Assembly (NCBI GenBank): GCA_938022205.1
Contig: CALIEB010000011.1
Span: 58,709-122,708 of the forward strand
From: an uncultured Anaerolineae bacterium
Lineage (GTDB): Bacteria; Chloroflexota; Anaerolineae; Aggregatilineales; Phototrophicaceae
Direction of reading: 5' to 3'
DNA length: 64,000 nucleotides
Shown here: positions 55,968 through 64,000 of the stretch, in pieces
Layout of the letters: each line of letters begins with the position of its first letter
Position numbering within the stretch: position 1 is the first letter of the stretch
Notes under the pieces: generated by a model
The model's database searches: none
Told to the model about the DNA's origin: nothing
Seen by the model: the letters and a program-made list of their open reading frames with translations, nothing else
Position numbers and translations under genes: made by a program

Positions 55968-57566
55968 ATGGACACAAAGGCAGTTATGTCACCTAATAAG
56001 GAAAAGCAAGATACATTTGAGGGGCTAGCGTTACTGGCGGAAGTTTCGCAGCTTTTGACCGATGTCGAGCTCGACAAGGTGTTGAACAAAGTCATCCGTC
56101 TCATTGCCGGGGCGGTAGGCGCGTCCAAGTCCAGCTTATTTTTAAGCCAAGATGGCAGCATTGACTGGGAGCATTTGTTTACCATGCGCAACCTCACCAG
56201 CGACGAATCGGTCAAGGTGGTCACGCGCGTGCTCGATGAGGGCTTTGCTGGCTGGGTGACACGCCACAAGCGCGGCGACATCATTGAAGATGTGACCAAA
56301 GATGAACGCTGGATTATCTTCCCTGACGACCCGCCTAGCAATCGTTCCGCCCTTTGCGTGCCGTTCCTCGACGGCGACGAGGTGCTGGCGGTGGTAACGC
56401 TCGTTCATGAAGAAGTCGGCTATTTCACGACCTATCACCTGCGCCTGCTGACGATCATCGCCAACCAAGTCGTCATCGCCTTGCGCAACGCCCAGTTGTT
56501 CAAACGCCTCACCGTGCAGCGCAAACACCTTGAAACGGTGCTTACCTCGATTAGCGACGCGCTGATTGTCTTGAACCCGCACGGCGTGATTACGCTGGCT
56601 AACCCCTCGGCTTTGCGCATTCTCAACGCTACTAGCGAGCAGGACGTGATAGGCAAGCCGCTCGAGCTGTTCAGCGAGCGCGACCGCATGTTTGAGCCAA
56701 TTGTCGAAATTGTGCGCGCCGAGCTGCACCAAAATGAACGCTGGACGTTTGAGACGCGCACGGAAAACCTGCAAAAAGACTATCAGGTCACGATGGGCAA
56801 GTGGCGCGAACACGAGCGCGAAAACGGCTTTGTGGTCGTGCTGCACGACATCACCACCCTGCGCGACCTCAGCCGCTTTAAGGACGAGATGCTGCGCGTG
56901 GCAACGCACGACCTGCGCAGCCCGCTGGCACTCATCAGCGGTTACGCCGACATGGTGACGATGGACTTGCCCGACCCCCATTCGCCTATCCACGACTACA
57001 TCAGCGTGATTAAACGTTCGGTCGAACGCATGCAAACGCTGGTCGAAGACCTGCTGCGCGTGGAGCGCGTGCGCAGCACACCGCTAGAGCTACACGAGCG
57101 CACCGACCTTGAGGCGTTGGTCAAGACCGTGATTGTCAACATGCGCCTGCAAACCGACGCAAAGAAGCAAAAGCTAGAGACCGTGCTGGAGTTGAAGGGT
57201 GTGCCGCGCGTGGTGGCGGACACGGTGCTGCTGCGGCAATCGATGGAGAACTTGGTCAACAACGCGGTGAAGTACACGCCTAGCGGCGGCATCATCACCA
57301 TACGCGCCTCCTACGACGACGAGCGGTTCTATTTCAGCGTGCGCGACACCGGCATCGGCATTGCGCCCGAACATCAAAAGTACGTCTTTGAATCGTTCTA
57401 CCGCGTCCCCGATGTGCCGGTCAGCGAAAAAGGCAACGGGCTTGGATTAAGTCTTGTGCGCAATGTCGTGACACGCCACAATGGCGACGTGTGGCTGGTA
57501 AGTGAGGTCGGTAAGGGCAGTGAGTTCGGCTTTTGGCTGCCGCTGAAGCCGCCCAATGCCTCATAA
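55968..57566 (+). CDS. GAF-PAS sensor histidine kinase
   Basis: GAF LLTDVELDKVLNKVIRLIAGAVGASKSSLFL; PAS ISDALIVLNPHGVITLANPSALRILN; H-box ATHDLRSPLALISGYADM; HATPase NNAVKYTPSGG, DTGIGIAPEHQKYVFESFYR. Confidence 0.93.
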   Translation: MDTKAVMSPNKEKQDTFEGLALLAEVSQLLTDVELDKVLNKVIRLIAGAVGASKSSLFLSQDGSIDWEHLFTMRNLTSDESVKVVTRVLDEGFAGWVTRHKRGDIIEDVTKDERWIIFPDDPPSNRSALCVPFLDGDEVLAVVTLVHEEVGYFTTYHLRLLTIIANQVVIALRNAQLFKRLTVQRKHLETVLTSISDALIVLNPHGVITLANPSALRILNATSEQDVIGKPLELFSERDRMFEPIVEIVRAELHQNERWTFETRTENLQKDYQVTMGKWREHERENGFVVVLHDITTLRDLSRFKDEMLRVATHDLRSPLALISGYADMVTMDLPDPHSPIHDYISVIKRSVERMQTLVEDLLRVERVRSTPLELHERTDLEALVKTVIVNMRLQTDAKKQKLETVLELKGVPRVVADTVLLRQSMENLVNNAVKYTPSGGIITIRASYDDERFYFSVRDTGIGIAPEHQKYVFESFYRVPDVPVSEKGNGLGLSLVRNVVTRHNGDVWLVSEVGKGSEFGFWLPLKPPNAS

Positions 57567-57718
57567 ACGCTCGTGTCGCTGGGGGAGTTTTACCGCAAGC
57601 CCCATGACGCGCATAAGTAACTTGGTGCGTCAGCGGACGCATGTCAAGCACGGCGATCGCTAGACGTATATGCTTTTTCAATCTACCGTTTGTATGGTGG
57701 TTTCGCGCAAAAAGACCT

Positions 57719-60700
57719 ATGAGCAAAGAACGCATCGCCGAACGCATCAAACAAGCCTTACAAGAAGTGCGCGAACACAGGCACTTGTTCAACGACGAGA
57801 CCTTTTCGCAGATCATCTTAGCCCTGCTAGATAGGCTGCGCCGCTACCAGACGCGCAACGACACCAGCAGCGCAACCCCTGACGGCGACGAAATTCGCCT
57901 TGTGACCGTGCTGTTCGTCGACATCAAAGATTCTACCACGCTAGCACGCTCGCTGGATGCCAGCGACTGGAAGAACTTGTTGGCGCAAGCGCATGAGCGC
58001 GTGGCGGCGGTAGTAACGCGCTGGGAAGGCACGGTCGGGCAGTATCTCGGCGACGGCGTGCTAATCTTCTTTGGCGCGTCGCGCAGTCGCGGCGATGACG
58101 CGCTGCGGGCGGTCGCTTGCGGCTTAGACGTGCTGGAAGCCATTGATGCGTTCGCCAACGAAGTCTTCTTGCAATACGGCATCGAGTTCGCCGTGCGCAT
58201 CGGTATAAGCACCGGCAAGCTGGTGGTGGGCATGATTGGCGGCAACGAAAAGCAAGAGCTGCTGGCGTTGGGACCCGCCACCAACCTCGCGGCGCGCTTG
58301 CAAGGCGAAGCCCCAGCCGGCGGCATCCTCATCGACCACGCCACCTACCAGCGCGTACGCCATCAGTTCGCCGTGCAAATGCGCCCCGTCATCAAGGTCA
58401 AGGGCTATGACGAGCCGCTGCAAGTCTATCTTGTGCTGGGGCGCAAGAACCGTGCCAACGCCACGCTCACCACGATGCAAGTGGCGGGGATTGACCTGCC
58501 GTTTGTTGGACGCGAGAACACCGTCGCCGAAATCATGCAGGTGCTGCGCACCGCCAGCACCCGCTCGGAATGGCAGCTGCTGACAATTATCGGCGAGATT
58601 GGCATCGGCAAGAGCCGCCTGCTGCAAGAGGTGATCAACCGCGCTAGCGCAGACGTATTCTTGCCGCTGCCCATGGTCGCTTATTACGAAACGCGCGGCG
58701 TACCTTACAGCCTACTGCAGGATTTCCTTGTCAAGCTCTGCGGCGTGTCGTTTGAGCTGCCACCAGCCACCCGCGAGCAACTGATTGTGCATGGCGTGTC
58801 GACGCTGTGGGACAACATCAACGCCGGCGCGTGTGCGGTCGTGTTAGGGTATCTAGCGGGCTTTGGCTTCGACGCACACCCCCTCATCACCAGCCTGCCC
58901 GCCAAAGAGTCCGAACGCAAGACCGAGCTTTTCCAGTGGGTATCGCGCTTCTTTCAGGGGCTTTCCCAGCAAAACCCCATTCTTATCGTGGTCGATAACT
59001 TACAGTGGGCAGACCCTGAATCGCGACGGCTGCTGAACTACCTCGTGCGCGACCTGCAGGGCGCGACGGGCGCGCTGTTGGCAGCGGCACGCAGCTCAAG
59101 CGGGCGACCCTCTGCTGACTTTTTCGATGGCTATGCGCCGCACCTCATCTTCACGCTCGAACGCTTCAACGACCAACAAAGCCATCAGCTCATTCACGCT
59201 GTACTCGGCGAGATTGACCGCGTGCCGCAGGAAATCGTCAGCATCGTCGAGGCGCGCTCCGAAGGCAACCCGCTGTTTATCGTCGAATTTCTCATGATGC
59301 TGTTCGACACCAACGTGTTTCAACGCGGCGCGAACGGCGCGTGGCGGTTCAACGTCGCCATGTATGACCAAGCGTTTAAGACGCTGCCAACCGGTTTGTT
59401 AGAGGTGGTGCAGGCGCGCATTGACGACCTCTCGCCCGAGCAAAAGCAAGGCTTGCAGTACGCTGCCGTTGTCGGACAAACGTTTTGGAGCGGCGCGCTG
59501 GAAGAGCTGCTGGGCAAAGACCCCCAGCCTATTCTCGCTAGTCTTGTGGCGCGCGGCATCCTCATGCGGCGCACCGAAAGCATGCTAGAAGGCGAGACCG
59601 AGTACACCTTCCGTCAAGCTCTCTACTGCGATGTGGCGTACCAGATGATACCGCGCATCAAGCGCGAGAGCTACCACCGCGATGTCGCGCGCTGGCTGGT
59701 GACCCGTGTCCCTAAGCAACCCAAACTCTATGCCACGCTGGCGCACCAGTTCAACGCGGGCGGGCAGCACGATGCCGCGCTCTACACCTACCTTGAAGCT
59801 GCTCGGCATGCTGCCCAACACGAGCTGTTTGAAGAAGCATTGCAAAGCGTCGAGCAAGGCTTTAAGGTTGTGCAAGTCGTGCCGCGCCACTTGGCAGTTG
59901 GTGCCATCGTCAAGCTCTACATGCTGCAAGCCTATGCGCTGCTTTTCTTAGGGCGCAGTGCCGAAAGCGTCGCCGCCAGCGAAAACGCCATCAAGCAGCT
60001 CGCTGAGCTAGACGCGCAGCAGCAAGAGCCGCTGCACTTTGAGATACAGCGTGTCTATGCGCTGACATTAATCGCACAGGGTGACTTAGCGCGGGCGGAA
60101 GAGGCACTTGCGGCAGCAGCGCGCACGTTAGACAAGCAGCAAGTGAAGATGGTCGGCAAATTTTTGCGCACGCAAAGCATCTTGCGCCACAGCTACGGGC
60201 GTACCCAAGAAGCGTTGGCATTGGCGCAAGAGGGCTTGCTGCTGATACGCCATGAAGATGACCCGCGCGAGCGCGCCAAATACTACCTTCAGTTGGGCAA
60301 CATCACGCTTGAGCGCGGCGATTTTGCCACTGCTTTACAGTATAACATGGACGCGCTGGAATGCGTTGCCCAGTACGGCGGCGGATTTTCGGGTTTTTGG
60401 ATTTACCAAAACTTGGGCATGATTTACCAAATGCTCAACCTGTTTGACCAAGCGCGCAACGCCTACGAGGAAGCCCTACACATCGCGCCACAACACCCCG
60501 ACAAAGCGTTGGTCGAACTCATGATCGGCTTTATCAGCGCGCAAGCCGGCGACAGCCATCGTGCCTACGCGCTCATGCGCTTGTTAAGCCAGCACGAAAT
60601 CCTGAACTGGCACGCCAAAATCAACCTGCGCTTGGTGGCACTTGACCTGCACTTGCTGGCGGGTGAGAACCAAAAAGCCGTCGCTTTAGGCGAAGAGACC

Positions 60701-61030
60701 ATCACCCGCGTTGACTATAATCCGCTGCTGCGGGCGCGAATACAGGCGCGCATCGGACGCGCGCGCGCCCTGCTCGGTGAACCCAAAGCCAACGAGTTGC
60801 TGCAGCAAAGCCTTGAGGTAGAAGAGACACAAGGTGGGCGTGAGCTGGTGACCTTTTACGTCTGGTTAGCCGAAGCCAGCACAGGCAAAACCGCCCGTCG
60901 CTACTATCAGCGCGCCGCTAGCGTGCTGCAGAACATCGGCAGCAGCCTCTACGGCTTCGACGAGCTGCAAAACGCCTTCTTCCAAGTTGAGGCACATCGC
61001 CGCATCTTCGCCGCCGCCGGTATAGGTTAG
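57719..61030 (+). CDS. Class III adenylate/guanylate cyclase domain fused to AAA/STAND-like ATPase and TPR-like repeats
   Basis: VTVLFVDIKDSTTLARSL, GTVGQYLGDGVLIFFGAS, GIEFAVRIGISTGKLVVGMIG, LALGPATNLAARLQ; Walker A IGEIGIGKSRLLQEV; VVDNLQWAD; helical-repeat C-terminus. Start refined from 57641. Confidence 0.92.
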   Translation: MSKERIAERIKQALQEVREHRHLFNDETFSQIILALLDRLRRYQTRNDTSSATPDGDEIRLVTVLFVDIKDSTTLARSLDASDWKNLLAQAHERVAAVVTRWEGTVGQYLGDGVLIFFGASRSRGDDALRAVACGLDVLEAIDAFANEVFLQYGIEFAVRIGISTGKLVVGMIGGNEKQELLALGPATNLAARLQGEAPAGGILIDHATYQRVRHQFAVQMRPVIKVKGYDEPLQVYLVLGRKNRANATLTTMQVAGIDLPFVGRENTVAEIMQVLRTASTRSEWQLLTIIGEIGIGKSRLLQEVINRASADVFLPLPMVAYYETRGVPYSLLQDFLVKLCGVSFELPPATREQLIVHGVSTLWDNINAGACAVVLGYLAGFGFDAHPLITSLPAKESERKTELFQWVSRFFQGLSQQNPILIVVDNLQWADPESRRLLNYLVRDLQGATGALLAAARSSSGRPSADFFDGYAPHLIFTLERFNDQQSHQLIHAVLGEIDRVPQEIVSIVEARSEGNPLFIVEFLMMLFDTNVFQRGANGAWRFNVAMYDQAFKTLPTGLLEVVQARIDDLSPEQKQGLQYAAVVGQTFWSGALEELLGKDPQPILASLVARGILMRRTESMLEGETEYTFRQALYCDVAYQMIPRIKRESYHRDVARWLVTRVPKQPKLYATLAHQFNAGGQHDAALYTYLEAARHAAQHELFEEALQSVEQGFKVVQVVPRHLAVGAIVKLYMLQAYALLFLGRSAESVAASENAIKQLAELDAQQQEPLHFEIQRVYALTLIAQGDLARAEEALAAAARTLDKQQVKMVGKFLRTQSILRHSYGRTQEALALAQEGLLLIRHEDDPRERAKYYLQLGNITLERGDFATALQYNMDALECVAQYGGGFSGFWIYQNLGMIYQMLNLFDQARNAYEEALHIAPQHPDKALVELMIGFISAQAGDSHRAYALMRLLSQHEILNWHAKINLRLVALDLHLLAGENQKAVALGEETITRVDYNPLLRARIQARIGRARALLGEPKANELLQQSLEVEETQGGRELVTFYVWLAEASTGKTARRYYQRAASVLQNIGSSLYGFDELQNAFFQVEAHRRIFAAAGIG

Positions 61031-61036
61031 TGCGCC

Positions 61037-61495
61037 ATGACCCATTCCCCACCCACCACATGGTGGCTGCGCCCTGTGTCGCGCGACGATGTTCAGAAGC
61101 TGCTGCAAACGTGCTGGCAGGAAACGCCAGCCGACGTTGCGCATGAGAAGCTGGCGTTGCTGTGCGCGCTGCAAGCGCAAGGACGCGCGCTGGGCGCGGT
61201 CGTGGAAACCGCCGACGTGCTGATTGGCTATGGGCAGGTCATGCGCTGGCGCGAGGGCGCAGAGATTGCCGACCTATTTGTCATCGACATCGCGCGCGGC
61301 TTTGGCATCGGTAGCGCGCTCATCGCCTATTTGTTGGCGACGGCACGCAGCTGGGGCGTGCCTTACGCCGAGCTAGGTGTGTTGCAGGATAACCTGCGCG
61401 CCCGTGCCCTTTACGAACGGCTAGGCTTTCGCTACGTGCAAAGCATTGTGCTGAACGAGGAAACCATCCTTTACATGCGCTTTATGTTGGACTAG
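61037..61495 (+). CDS. GNAT family N-acetyltransferase
   Basis: IADLFVIDIARGFGIGSALIAYLLATARSWGVPYAELGVLQDNLRARALYERLGFRYV. Confidence 0.92.
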   Translation: MTHSPPTTWWLRPVSRDDVQKLLQTCWQETPADVAHEKLALLCALQAQGRALGAVVETADVLIGYGQVMRWREGAEIADLFVIDIARGFGIGSALIAYLLATARSWGVPYAELGVLQDNLRARALYERLGFRYVQSIVLNEETILYMRFMLD

Positions 61496-61498
61496 CGG

Positions 61499-62224
61499 CT
61501 AGAGGTGGTTATTGGGCTTTTTGGCGTGATTATGCGTGGCGGTGTCACGCCAGCCCACGCGAAACAGCAGCATCGTGTAGCCAATCTCGATGCGGTCGCC
61601 GTCGCGCAGCGCGTGCGGTTGGTCTTTGACGGGCTGGCTGTTGACCTTTGTGCCGTTGCTGCTGCCTAAGTCGACGATGTACCATGTGCCGTCCACGCGG
61701 TCGAAGCGGGCGTGCGGACGCGACACCGACGGGTCTTGCAGCAACACGTCCCACGTTGCTGCGCTGGTGGCACGCCCCACCGTCACGCTCGATAGCAGCA
61801 GCGGGATGGTCTGCTCTTCTTGGGGTCCGTTCGTCACAATCAGGCTCGCTTGCCCTTCGGCATTGGTGGGGATGATGATGCGCCCCGTTTGGTCAGCTTG
61901 GCTGATGTCCTCGTCCGTCACCGCCAAAAACTCAACAATCGGCACGAACAAGCGGATAACGTCGCCGGCAAAGAGCGGGTAAGGAGCTTCAATGCGCTGG
62001 TCATTGACAAACGTGCCGTTGCTACTGCCTAAGTCGCTGACGACAAAGACCCCGTCGCGGTACTGAATAACGGCGTGCTGGCGTGACACGTGCTGTTCGG
62101 GAATGTGAATGTCGTTGTTGCTCGAGCGTCCTATCGTCGCGGTCGCGCCCTCCGTAAGGATATACTCTTTGATTTCACCCGTAAGTGGTTCTCTCCAGCG
62201 TAGTTTGGCGATGGCATCTATCAT
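61499..62224 (-). CDS. Tandem FHA-domain protein
   Basis: TIGRSSNNDIHIPEQHVSRQHAVIQ...LGSSNGTFVN and TVGRATSAATWDVLLQDPSVSRPHARF...LGSSNGTKVN. Confidence 0.93.
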   Translation of the reverse strand: MIDAIAKLRWREPLTGEIKEYILTEGATATIGRSSNNDIHIPEQHVSRQHAVIQYRDGVFVVSDLGSSNGTFVNDQRIEAPYPLFAGDVIRLFVPIVEFLAVTDEDISQADQTGRIIIPTNAEGQASLIVTNGPQEEQTIPLLLSSVTVGRATSAATWDVLLQDPSVSRPHARFDRVDGTWYIVDLGSSNGTKVNSQPVKDQPHALRDGDRIEIGYTMLLFRVGWRDTATHNHAKKPNNHL

Positions 62225-62278
62225 GCTGCAGTCTCTTTCATGCACACGCATCTTTCGTTAAACAATGATTATAGCATG

Positions 62279-64000
62279 CTAAGGGCTGGGCGGGACAAAG
62301 CGCACGCTGCCGCTGCGCGCGTCCACCAAATACTGCGCGCCGCCCACCGTCACGACCGCGATGTTGCCGCCGCTTGTCCACTCAATGCGTTGCGGGGTGT
62401 CGCCGCCGATGAACTCGCTGATGGGCGTAGCAACGCCATTTTCCACAAGGTACAGCCGCTCGGGTCCGCCCCTGCCACCTTCGCGCCCAAACGCCACGAT
62501 GCGCCCGTCGCCGCGCTGCGCCGCGCTCCACAGCCACATGCCGTTCTCGCTGGCGTTGTAGAGCAGCTGCTCATTGACCAGCAGCGGCTGTCCGCCCTCT
62601 TCAATCAGGTTGTGGACGCTGATGCCCACCAAGCCATCGGGACGATTGCCGCTCAGCAGCACGCGCCCATCCGGCAGCCACACGCCGCTGTCATAGCGCA
62701 CGAGCGGCGCGGCACGGTTGGCGTAGTTGGGGTCACGCACCGCCCGCGCAAACGACACCCCGCGCCCGCCTTCCGACGTAATCAGCACGTTGGCGAGGAT
62801 ATAGCGGCTGTCGGGCGACCACGCGATGTGCTGGGTGCGCCAATGCTGCACGGTGTGACCATCGGCTAAGAAACACGAGGTGTAGCCTTCAGCAGGACAG
62901 TCGCGCATGACGGCATAGGTGGGGTCATTGCTGTTCTCGATAGCGGGCTGCCAGAACCACACGCCCGCGTTGATGGTGTCCGCGTTGGGTGAGGGGAACA
63001 CGACAAACGCCAGATATTGCCCGTTAGGCGACCACGCGATGTCAACCACGCGGTTTTTGTTGGTTTCGGCGTTATCCGCCACAAAGCCCTCGAAAAACGG
63101 CGAGAAGTTCATAGGGATTTCGCCACCGCCGGGCGGCGAGAAGTACAGCATGCCCGTGCTGTCGGTGCGCGCGTAGCTCTCAGGAAAGCGCGGGTTGCCC
63201 GCGAACAGCACGACCTCGCCGCCAATGAGGCGGTTCGCGCCGCTGTAGAAGAACGTGTTAGGCGGCGCGTTGAAACGTAACGTTTGCAGCACCGCCACGC
63301 TGAAGTTCGCGCCAAATAGCGGCGGCAGCGGCGTGTTGAACACGGTCGGCGGCGGCAGCGGCGTGTTAGTAGGCGTGAACGTTGCCGTCGGCGCGTCGGG
63401 GAAGGGGTTGGGCGTGGACGTGGCGGGCGTAACAATGCCGAACTCGTCGAGTTGCAGCGTCGCCACGATGAACGTGGGCGTGGCATTCAGCGTAGGTGCA
63501 AGCGATGCCGTCGGGCTAGCTGGTGGCACGGGTGTCCACGTTGGCTCTGGTGTAGGCGTAGGCGTGAACAGAGCTTGCCGCGTCAGCTCCAGCTCAAACA
63601 GCCGCGTGAGGTCAATCGTCGGCGTGAAGGTCGCAGTCGGCGTGTCGGTCGGTGTCGGCGTAAGGCTGGGCAAGGGCGTGTGCGTCGCCGTGTCGGTGGC
63701 GGTCGGCGTGAACGTGAACGTGGGCGTAAACGTGGACGTGGGCGTGTCGGTGATGAAGCGCGTCGGGCTGGGTGGCGGCGTATCAGTCGGCGCAAGCGTT
63801 GCCGTCGGCGTGTCGGTGGCGGTCAAGGTCGGTATGACAATCACCTGTTCTACGACGCGCTCAACGACAACTACCGTTCGCACTACAATTATTGTTTTTG
63901 GTATTTGAGTTGTGATGAGCGTGCTGGTAGGGATAGGCGTGTGGCTTGGTACGGGCGTGTGGCTTGGTATGGGTGTGTGGCTTGGTATGGGTGTGTGGCT
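62279..64000 (-). CDS. Beta-propeller (PD40/TolB-like) protein with long Thr/Pro-rich repeat region; 5' end beyond window
   Basis: Propeller-like blades ([33 protein letters not shown]); N-terminal PTATFTPT-type repeats; frame stays open from the called GTG (63883) to 64000. Confidence 0.82.
   Translation of the reverse strand, partial: SHTPIPSHTPIPSHTPVPSHTPIPTSTLITTQIPKTIIVVRTVVVVERVVEQVIVIPTLTATDTPTATLAPTDTPPPSPTRFITDTPTSTFTPTFTFTPTATDTATHTPLPSLTPTPTDTPTATFTPTIDLTRLFELELTRQALFTPTPTPEPTWTPVPPASPTASLAPTLNATPTFIVATLQLDEFGIVTPATSTPNPFPDAPTATFTPTNTPLPPPTVFNTPLPPLFGANFSVAVLQTLRFNAPPNTFFYSGANRLIGGEVVLFAGNPRFPESYARTDSTGMLYFSPPGGGEIPMNFSPFFEGFVADNAETNKNRVVDIAWSPNGQYLAFVVFPSPNADTINAGVWFWQPAIENSNDPTYAVMRDCPAEGYTSCFLADGHTVQHWRTQHIAWSPDSRYILANVLITSEGGRGVSFARAVRDPNYANRAAPLVRYDSGVWLPDGRVLLSGNRPDGLVGISVHNLIEEGGQPLLVNEQLLYNASENGMWLWSAAQRGDGRIVAFGREGGRGGPERLYLVENGVATPISEFIGGDTPQRIEWTSGGNIAVVTVGGAQYLVDARSGSVRFVPPSP
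63938..64000. repeat. 18-nt tandem repeat at the window edge (in-frame hexapeptide [12 protein letters not shown] on the minus strand)
   Basis: Repeated GTGTGGCTTGGTAYGGGY units to the last base. Confidence 0.9.

Noticed and set aside
56142-57035. 297-aa minus-strand ORF
   Set aside because: Antisense to the GAF-PAS histidine kinase; no motifs.
57626-57641. TGCGTC-AGCG-GACGCA hairpin before the cyclase gene
   Set aside because: Only 6-bp arms in a GC-rich region; expected by chance and no supporting context.
63255-63908. Plus-strand ORF rich in Val/Gly ([12 protein letters not shown]...)
   Set aside because: Antisense reading of the Thr/Pro repeat region of the minus-strand propeller protein; low-complexity artefact.
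1-64000. CRISPR array, transposase, toxin-antitoxin or restriction system
   Set aside because: No regularly spaced repeats, transposase/integrase motifs or recognisable defence genes were seen on either strand.

Overview
GC-rich bacterial chromosomal window with dense operons, probably Chloroflexota (inferred only from gene content such as B12-radical SAM pairs, PT-rich propeller proteins and an Flp pilin). I support about 55 protein-coding genes, one tRNA-Arg(CCT), several intrinsic terminators and a few promoter or operator candidates. Recognisable modules are: uxuA-kdgK; AzlCD; cydDC; PBP1A; surE; a methyltransferase plus two B12-binding radical SAM paralogues; a partial oligopeptide ABC transporter; an acyclic-terpene/leucine-type acyl-CoA carboxylase (atu/liu-like) cluster; GH1; an STPK with a propeller; coaX; and many signalling proteins (FHA, histidine kinases, class III cyclase-ATPase). 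The most unusual signal is a complete-looking phage terminase large subunit (42.3-43.5 kb, +) and a complete-looking HK97-type portal protein (54.6-55.8 kb, -). They lie 11 kb apart on opposite strands among chromosomal genes, with no capsid, protease or tail genes in view. Other leads are: two exact TGTGA-N6-TCACA sites in one intergenic region; a perfect 14-bp inverted repeat upstream of a histidine kinase; two receiver domains lacking the phospho-acceptor Asp; an FGE-fold protein lacking the catalytic cysteines; a cysteine-free redoxin-like protein; an Flp pilin missing from the ORF track; and a repeat-rich ORF that runs off the right edge. All assignments come from reading the sequence; no database search was run.
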